A DNA stretch of 15,000 nt from positions 5,365,361-5,380,360 of the forward strand of contig NC_135564.1 in NCBI RefSeq assembly GCF_964340395.1, written 5' to 3'. Positions within the stretch are counted from its first letter, which is position 1; the number at the start of each line of letters is the position of its first letter. Origin of the DNA: Glandiceps talaboti. Taxonomy: Eukaryota > Hemichordata > Enteropneusta > Spengelidae. A program made the position numbers and the translations under genes. Shown here one piece after another: positions 10,150-15,000 of this stretch. The notes beneath the pieces were generated by a model, which searched no databases, was not told the origin of the DNA, and saw nothing but the letters and a program-made list of their open reading frames with translations.

Positions 10150-10328
10150 TACAATTAAAATCACGGACCTGTAACAAAACGTCGCCTGGCTCTACAAAAA
10201 TCTTACCAACATATCAAGCAAAATGATAAAACGTAGCACTGTTGGTAGGATTTTTGTTTAGCCAGACGATAACATGTAGCAATGTTAGTGAAATTTGTGT
10301 TGAGCCACATTTCGTGATTTTAATTGTA
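10150..10328. mobile_element. MITE-like element with 14-bp TIRs and TA flanks
   Basis: The ends CAATTAAAATCACG (10152-10165) and CGTGATTTTAATTG (10313-10326) are perfect inverted repeats. Each is bordered by TA (10150-10151 and 10327-10328), as expected for a Tc1/mariner-type target duplication. Inside, 10183-10210 pairs with 10241-10268 (24 of 28 match) around a 30-nt loop, giving a nested hairpin. The right half carries a second, diverged copy of its inner arm (about 10274-10312, period about 42 nt). At about 175 bp it has no transposase and would be non-autonomous. The TA flanks are short enough to be coincidental, but perfect TIRs plus nested symmetry make the element call fairly firm. 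Confidence 0.65.
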
Positions 10329-10844
10329 ACACTTATTATAACTGTTGAACGTTAAGATGCTTAGTTGGCGAAACTGATGGACAGAGGGAGTATGAAAATC
10401 TGAAAATGTGACGAGTCGGATTATTCTCTTCTGTAAACTTAAGATGGGTTAGTTAAACGTCTCAGTCATATAGGAGTTTCCAAATTACGCTATCGACATC
10501 GATGATGCAAAACTGCATAATTCATCTGATGTTGTCAAATCTCTTGTCGTCGCTTACTTTATGACGAGTTTTCAGTTTGCACCACTGTCCTGACGTAGAT
10601 TTTCATTATTTATCTATGATGTTACCAGTTGGGTGTCAGATTATGTATAGATTTCATCAGCTTTGAAATCCGACATATAGATATGGAAGTTATAAATCTT
10701 TAATTATCAAACATGGTAAACGATGAATAATTCATGTGTCACAAAAGGTCAAGCTGGAGAGTTCATCTATAAATACTTTTTTTACAGCAAAACCATATAA
10801 AAATTGCAAATGGGTTGATTTTTTGTACTACCCTTAGTCCTTTT
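10329..10844. other. Stretch with no recognisable gene
   Basis: AT-rich, with no reading frame or RNA I can support. The last 50-60 nt (from about 10790) may belong to the outer, poorly conserved part of the foldback structure that follows. Confidence 0.5.
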
Positions 10845-10860
10845 GGTTACCATGGTAACC
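10845..10860. promoter_or_regulatory. Perfect X-box palindrome (candidate RFX site) 3
   Basis: GGTTACCATGGTAACC is a perfect 16-bp palindrome containing the full 14-bp X-box GTTACCATGGTAAC. It marks the outer left edge of the 1-kb inverted repeat. Its aligned partner on the right arm (11815-11821) keeps only GGTTACC. Confidence 0.5.
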
Positions 10861-11064
10861 ATTTTAAAGAAATCTTATATGTACAATGCAATCAGCCTTG
10901 TCAATAAGCTCAAGAGACTGTAGAACAACAGAGTGCAGCGAAAATGTAATTGATCGATCGATCGATCGATCGAAGAAGCCATTTATTGATTGATTTATTA
11001 TTTCTTTCAATGATTGATCGATTGACTGATTAATTTTTGTAGTGAAATCAAATTTATTTTTGTG

Positions 11065-11100
11065 TGTGATATTGATCAACTAACTGTGATATTGATCAAC
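11065..11100. repeat. 20-nt tandem duplication in left foldback arm
   Basis: TGTGATATTGATCAAC occurs at 11065-11080 and again at 11085-11100, a perfect duplication with period 20. The partner right arm has diverged here, so the duplication probably followed arm formation. Confidence 0.8.
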
Positions 11101-11912
11101 GCCGGTGGTCATATAAAACTTTTGCTACCTTTCATTCTTTCAGCTGTATATAATTCTCTCTTTATTGACTAAATAAAGACACCTTGAACATTATTCTCTT
11201 ACTTAAATAAAAACACCCACATCTTATAATTGCCAATTGATTTCAGTTACATTAACACTTTAATTTGCTTCATCTCTTATCTTCTTGGAGATTATCACAC
11301 TCATTCATGAATTACCTAGTACTCTCTTTCTTCCTTGTTAGTGCATATTTGAGTATTTGTCCGGTGTGATAATTACCCAGTAGATAAGAGATAAAGCAAA
11401 TTTTCGTGGTAACTGATCCATGCTAATTATGACATTAGGGGTGTTTTAATTTAGGTAAGAGGAGAAGAATGGACAAGATGCTTTCATTTAGTCAATAATA
11501 ATTATATATAACTGAAAGAGAGAAAAGTAGCCAGGGAGAGAAGAAAAATATGTTTTATATCACCACAAAAATCAATGAGTCAATTGATCAATATGACACA
11601 CAAAATAAATTATAGTGCACCACAAAAAGTAATCATTTAATCGATCAATCATTCAAACAAATAATAAATCAATCATTAAATCGATTGATCGATCGATCGA
11701 TCGATCAGTCAATTACATGCTCGCTGCATCCTGTGGTAGAGCTTCAACATCATTTGGGGATAGCTTTTATGTTCATAAAATATTTTGTTAGTTTTGCCTT
11801 TGTAGGTTTTCTTTGGTTACCAACGTGTCGTTATATTCACGACCACCTAGAGCAATCAGTCCCAGAGGGGTACCTATAATTGCAAAATGTCTTATTTACC
11901 AACGTCATTTTA

Positions 11913-11926
11913 GTTGCCATGGTAAA
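11913..11926. promoter_or_regulatory. X-box-like palindrome (candidate RFX site) 4
   Basis: The plus strand reads GTTGCCATGGTAAA, fitting the RFX pattern except for the last base. It lies just outside the right arm of the foldback element. Its flanks (TCATTTTA before, CAT after) resemble those of copy 3 in direct orientation, so the two may share an origin. Confidence 0.45.
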
Positions 11927-11997
11927 CATCATATCCCCTTTTAATGGGTTTTAAATTAATTAGCTTGATAACTTTGAAATACTAAGGGATACAAGAG

Positions 11998-12108
11998 TGA
12001 GAGGGAGAGAGAGAATGTGTGTGTGTGCGTGTGTGGGGGGGGTCTGTCTCTGTGTGTGTGTGTGCCTGTGTCTGTGTCTGTGTCTGTGTCTGTGTCTGTG
12101 TCTGTGTA
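11998..12108. repeat. (GA)n, (TG)n and (TGTGTC)n compound microsatellite
   Basis: A short GA run (to about 12014) leads into TG with an eight-G run (12035-12042), then TG again, and about seven hexamer units TGTGTC at about 12066-12107. A 64-codon minus-strand HR-repeat frame is an artefact of the array. Confidence 0.9.
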
Positions 12109-12257
12109 ACATCCGGTAAGGATTAATTACGACACAACGAAACTGAACATGCAATGGGTAACTATTACATCGAGATGGTTGTAAAGACTTTACGAAAAAG
12201 AATTATTAGTCATCAAAATATTGCGAATTTATAATGAGACTTTTCTCCTGAGAGTAG

Positions 12258-12465
12258 GCGTTTTACAATTATTACCCCTAGCACAATGACGGCACAAGGC
12301 ATCCCTTTATACTTCCTCGACTCCCTAGGGAGCATACAAACCATTGCAGCATCTATAATCACATAGGATTAAAGCATTCACATTGCAACCTCTACCCTAC
12401 CAGGTCCCCAGTTATACAGCTGGGTGGACGGAGGCACGGTCGTGGTTCAAATCTTGCTCAAGGAT
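12258..12465 (-). mobile_element. SINE fragment, copy 1 (truncated both ends)
   Basis: This segment aligns with the SINE at 14710-15000 over its body. Shared blocks include TTTACAATTATTACCCCT near the left edge, CACATAGGATTAAAG and CACATTGCAACCT in the middle, CAGGTCCCCAGTTATACAGC, and GTGGTTCAAATCTTGC at the right. It lacks the (ATT)n tail and terminal hairpin on the left and the tRNA-like head on the right, so it is an incomplete, older insertion. It keeps about 20-25 nt (near 12301-12340, including ACTCCCTAGGGAGC) that copy 2 appears to have lost. Orientation is set by copy 2. Confidence 0.8.
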
Positions 12466-13472
12466 GGAACAGAACCAGTGTTATCATTGAACAGTTACCA
12501 GTGTGATTGGTCAGATTTACTTCGTCAATACTAAATTAATCAGTGTTTCCTCAGCAAACGACTACACAGTTCTGATAAATCTTTTCTAAATTATTAACAT
12601 GTATGTCTACTATATTTTGTGGTGCACTCAGTCCTCTATATAGACATGAGAGAAACCTTCGTCGATTATCTATATTTCTTATTAATCTGCATCAAATATG
12701 TTTATTCGGGCTAAAAGCATGGGAATTAGCAATAATCATGGCCTTGAGATCCTTCCAGCAGCTATAATAGTAACCAGTTCATACAGGATCAGACAACTCG
12801 CATAATAAGAAAGTGCGTGTATTTACAATCTGTGTATATACTTGCATCAAATAAACAGTGAAGTTGGGAATGACTCTACTCTGTCAACAGACGTATATAA
12901 TTATACTTCACATTAGGGTGGGGGTGATTTGTGGGGAAATATTATATTTCTATCGATCGGTTTCCATAGCATATCTAATCGCATAGGCTGTGTAATATCT
13001 TGCACCTTGTAGTCTTCACTTATGCAGTAGTCGATCAGGGACTATAACTGGAAGGTTCTGGCGAGAGTAGTAGTGGAAATTTAGATGGGCCTTGTGTCGT
13101 TCTTGGTTTTTGAAAGTCTCGCAAGATTGATTGTCAACAGCACTTTTTTGAGCAACTTCCTTCCCCTTGTACCTATTAATGAAACTTAAACATTACAATC
13201 GCTATACACAACTGAGATGTGTACATATAAATAACGCACAAATGAATATTTTGAACACGACACAACCGGAAACTAGAATATATCATCAAAGACAATCAGC
13301 CGATATTCATCTTTTCATTATGCTATCGATCCTTTGCAGAATTTTGTTTTCAAATTGGAATTCATCGTGGACTGCTTTCAGCTATTAAATGTGTATTGTT
13401 GACCTGATAATGGTTCTATGAAGTTAAAGGGAGAAGAAAACTAGCAAGAGAATTTTAAAATACCTTTGAGAT
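12466..13472. other. Stretch with no recognisable gene
   Basis: No domain-bearing frame; the 73-codon frame at 13167-13388 has no recognisable motif. A 14-nt word at 12617-12630 (TTTTGTGGTGCACT) is the complement of one inside the right foldback arm (near 11615-11628), which is within chance expectation. Confidence 0.5.
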
Positions 13473-13830
13473 TTTCTTCTCTTCTCTTCTCTTCTCTGCT
13501 CTGCTCTGCTCTTCTCTTCTCTTCTCTTCTCTTCTCTTCTCTTCTCTTCTCTTCTCTTCTCTTCTTCTCTTCTCTTCTCTTCTCTTCTCTTCTCTTCTCT
13601 TCTCTTCTCTTCTCTTCTCTTCTCTTCTCTTCTCTTCTCTTCTCTTCTCTTCTCTTCTCTTCTCTTCTCTTCTCTCCTCTCCTCTCCTCTCCTCTCCTCT
13701 TCTCTTCTCTTCTCTTCTCTTCTCTTCTCTTCTCTTCTCTTCTCTTCTCTTCTCTTCTCTTCTCTTCTCTTCTCTTAGTTCTCTTCTCTTCTCTTCTCTT
13801 CTCTTCTCTTCTCTTCTCCTTTTTTTTTTA
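13473..13830. repeat. (CTTCT)n polypyrimidine pentanucleotide array
   Basis: About 70 CTTCT units with variant blocks: three TCTGC units (about 13494-13510), about five TCTCC units (about 13675-13700), one phase slip near 13561-13566, and a TTAG interruption at 13775-13778. It ends in a T9 run. Positions 13509-13776 are 268 nt of uninterrupted pyrimidine. The unit is mirror-symmetric, so the tract can in principle form intramolecular triplex (H-DNA). The 150-codon LFSSL-repeat frame is an artefact. Confidence 0.95.
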
Positions 13831-14522
13831 CTTTGAGTTAAATTTATTGCAGTTTATTTACACGGACGGTCACAATATAAACACACAATATGCAAAGGTC
13901 CGCAGCCACACTGTGTGAATATATCATATCATCTCTTCGATAAAGTTACTCTGAACAAGTTGGTGTGACAATGTTACTCACGAAAAAGTTCAGAAGCTTC
14001 CCTCGCACGCCCTTTTGATTTTATCAAGACAAAGCCGAAGTAACACCTTTTCGTGTTGTTTTTTACTAAAATAACTTGTCTAAAGGTTTTCGGTGTAGTG
14101 TCTGTATCACGTTAGACGATTCACCCTACTCCATGACGTCACATTATCCCAGAGGATGTGATAAGACCTTAATAATTTATTACCATCTAGATGCAGATAA
14201 TGTATTCGATCACATTTCCTCTATCACGGGCTGCATGTATCTGAACACGACTTCTAAATATTGTATCAGATAATGCGATGTGGTCCACTTCAGTTTCAGA
14301 TAATTGTCAGGTAGTACCAGACAACTGACAACAGATTGGATATGATGAGGTCATGGAGGTTGGATGAGGTAGACGACCTTTCTTCTATGGAGTGTGTTGA
14401 TAAAGATATTTCCATATACAAGGGGTTTTCTTTCAAACAAGTTGAACTACATGTACTGCATACGCAGTCATTCTCTGATAGGGAACTGTGCTGTATATAA
14501 ACTTGGCTGTTGTGTGACCATG
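13831..14522. other. Stretch with no recognisable gene
   Basis: A 65-codon plus-strand frame (14076-14273) has no recognisable domain. No RNA gene or element end is seen. Confidence 0.5.
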
Positions 14523-14577
14523 GGATATATTAATATCTATACATGGAGGACCTCCATGTATAGATATTAATATATCC
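14523..14577. repeat. Perfect 55-nt palindrome (27-bp arms, 1-nt centre)
   Basis: The left arm 14523-14549 (starting GGATATATTAATATC, ending CATGGAGG) is matched base for base by the complement of 14551-14577, with a single A at 14550 between them. Pairing stops abruptly on both sides (G/A mismatch at 14522/14578). Such a structure can extrude a cruciform. It may be a dispersed palindromic element, a fold-back repair product, or an assembly artefact. Confidence 0.95.
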
Positions 14578-14709
14578 ATTGTCATATATACAAATTATCA
14601 CGTGATGCTCTGTCCCAGTGGCTACAAGTTCATGAAAAAGTATGTTTGGTTTTCAAATCACATATCATATCTGTACTGCTATTATCTAAGTTATAAACTT
14701 ATACTAGCA

Positions 14710-15000
14710 TAATAATAATAATGTTCGGTTCTTATATAGCGCTTTCCCACTCCATGCTCAAAGCGCTTTACAATTATTACCCCTGACTCGGATCAGAACG
14801 GCACACCGGGGAGGATACAATCCATTGCAGCCATTTAAGCACATAGGATTAAAGCCTTCACATTGCAACCTACATCCTACCAGGTCCCCAGTTATACAGC
14901 TGGGTTGACTGAGTCGTGGTTCAAATCTTGCCCAAGGACTTTAGCCACTCAGAAACAAACAGCAGGCAGCGACGGAGCTCGAACCTGCAACCTGTAGATT
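14710..15000 (-). mobile_element. tRNA-derived SINE, copy 2 (head runs off window end)
   Basis: Read on the minus strand from 15000, the tRNA-like head ends with GGTTCGAGCTCC (complement of about 14969-14980), close to the RNA polymerase III B-box consensus GGTTCGANTCC. A body shared with copy 1 (12258-12465) follows. The 3' end carries a perfect 8-bp hairpin AGCGCTTT/AAAGCGCT (14738-14745 with 14760-14767), then ATATAAG and an ATT-rich tail (about 14710-14722). SINEs of this plan are mobilised by a partner LINE acting on the shared 3' end. The A-box half of the head lies beyond the window. It appears to have lost about 20-25 nt of body relative to copy 1. Confidence 0.8.

Larger units (their letters stand above)
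10845..11830. mobile_element. Foldback element: ~1-kb imperfect inverted repeat
   Basis: The left arm (about 10905-11300) and right arm (about 11364-11760) are inverted copies around a 63-nt spacer (11301-11363). Weaker pairing extends out to 10845 and about 11821. Strong anchors: 10988-11023 with 11639-11674 (34 of 36 match); 11162-11218 with 11438-11498 (clear homology with small gaps); 11291-11300 with 11364-11373 (exact). Both arms contain a short (GATC)n run (10952-10973 and 11687-11707). Anchor coordinates sum to about 22,660, so the fold axis lies near 11,331. No transposase is visible. A foldback transposon or MITE, or an old inverted duplication, would look like this. If transcribed through, it would form a long hairpin RNA. 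Confidence 0.75.
11831..12257. other. Flank of the foldback element, no gene
   Basis: Holds the X-box at 11913-11926 and the TG-rich array at 11998-12108, both listed separately. Otherwise no coding or RNA signal is seen. Confidence 0.45.

Noticed and set aside
12440-12452. GGTTCAAATC on the plus strand in both SINE copies, resembling a tRNA B box
   Set aside because: No A box, acceptor stem or clover-leaf fits around it on this strand; the tRNA-like head of copy 2 is at the other end and on the minus strand.
13466-13918. 150-codon LFSSL-repeat frame
   Set aside because: Pentanucleotide array read in one frame; the peptide repeat is forced by the DNA repeat.

Overview
This window looks like non-coding or intronic DNA from an animal genome. 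A marine invertebrate (mollusc or other lophotrochozoan, or an invertebrate deuterostome) fits best, but the species cannot be fixed from sequence alone. The reasons are: AT-rich sequence with no long open frames; about a tenth of the window in long tetra-, penta- and dinucleotide arrays; two copies of a tRNA-derived SINE with the 'AGCGCTTT...AAAGCGCT' plus (ATT)n tail; small TA-flanked inverted-repeat elements; and a RecQ-like helicase fragment of a type repeated in invertebrate genomes. Nothing suggests a bacterial operon, phage or plasmid.

Layout. 1-4812: AT-rich DNA without a recognisable gene, holding a (CA)n(CAGA)n array (1130-1332) and one RFX/X-box-like palindrome (498-511). 4813-6178: a long (TCTG)n/(TGAC)n/(TG)n array and a (TAGTG)n/(TAGTT)n array. 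6179-8406: no recognisable content. 8407-9865: the most gene-like part. It has a (TA)n run beside an imperfect hairpin with a hammerhead-like core in its loop (8454-8572), a cluster of X-box, forkhead and three CCAAT motifs (8827-8964), a 73-codon Cys-rich reading frame on the plus strand (9048-9269), and, meeting it tail to tail, a RecQ-helicase N-terminal fragment on the minus strand (9267-9491) with a damaged Walker A motif. 9866-10328: a compound TA/TG/GTAT array followed by a 175-bp MITE-like element with 14-bp inverted ends and TA flanks. 10845-11926: a foldback structure of about 1 kb, with arms of roughly 400 nt and a 63-nt spacer, with X-box palindromes at both outer edges. 11998-15000: a TG/TGTGTC array, a truncated SINE copy, a polypyrimidine mirror-repeat array of about 350 nt, a perfect 27-bp-arm palindrome, and a second SINE copy running off the window end.

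No complete protein-coding gene can be supported. The best coding candidates are the Cys-rich exon-like frame and the broken RecQ fragment. The most unusual signals are the foldback element with its X-box edges, the repeated X-box motif (four near-identical copies in 15 kb), the promoter-like motif cluster, the near-perfect palindrome, and the MITE with a nested internal hairpin. How these parts relate functionally is inference.
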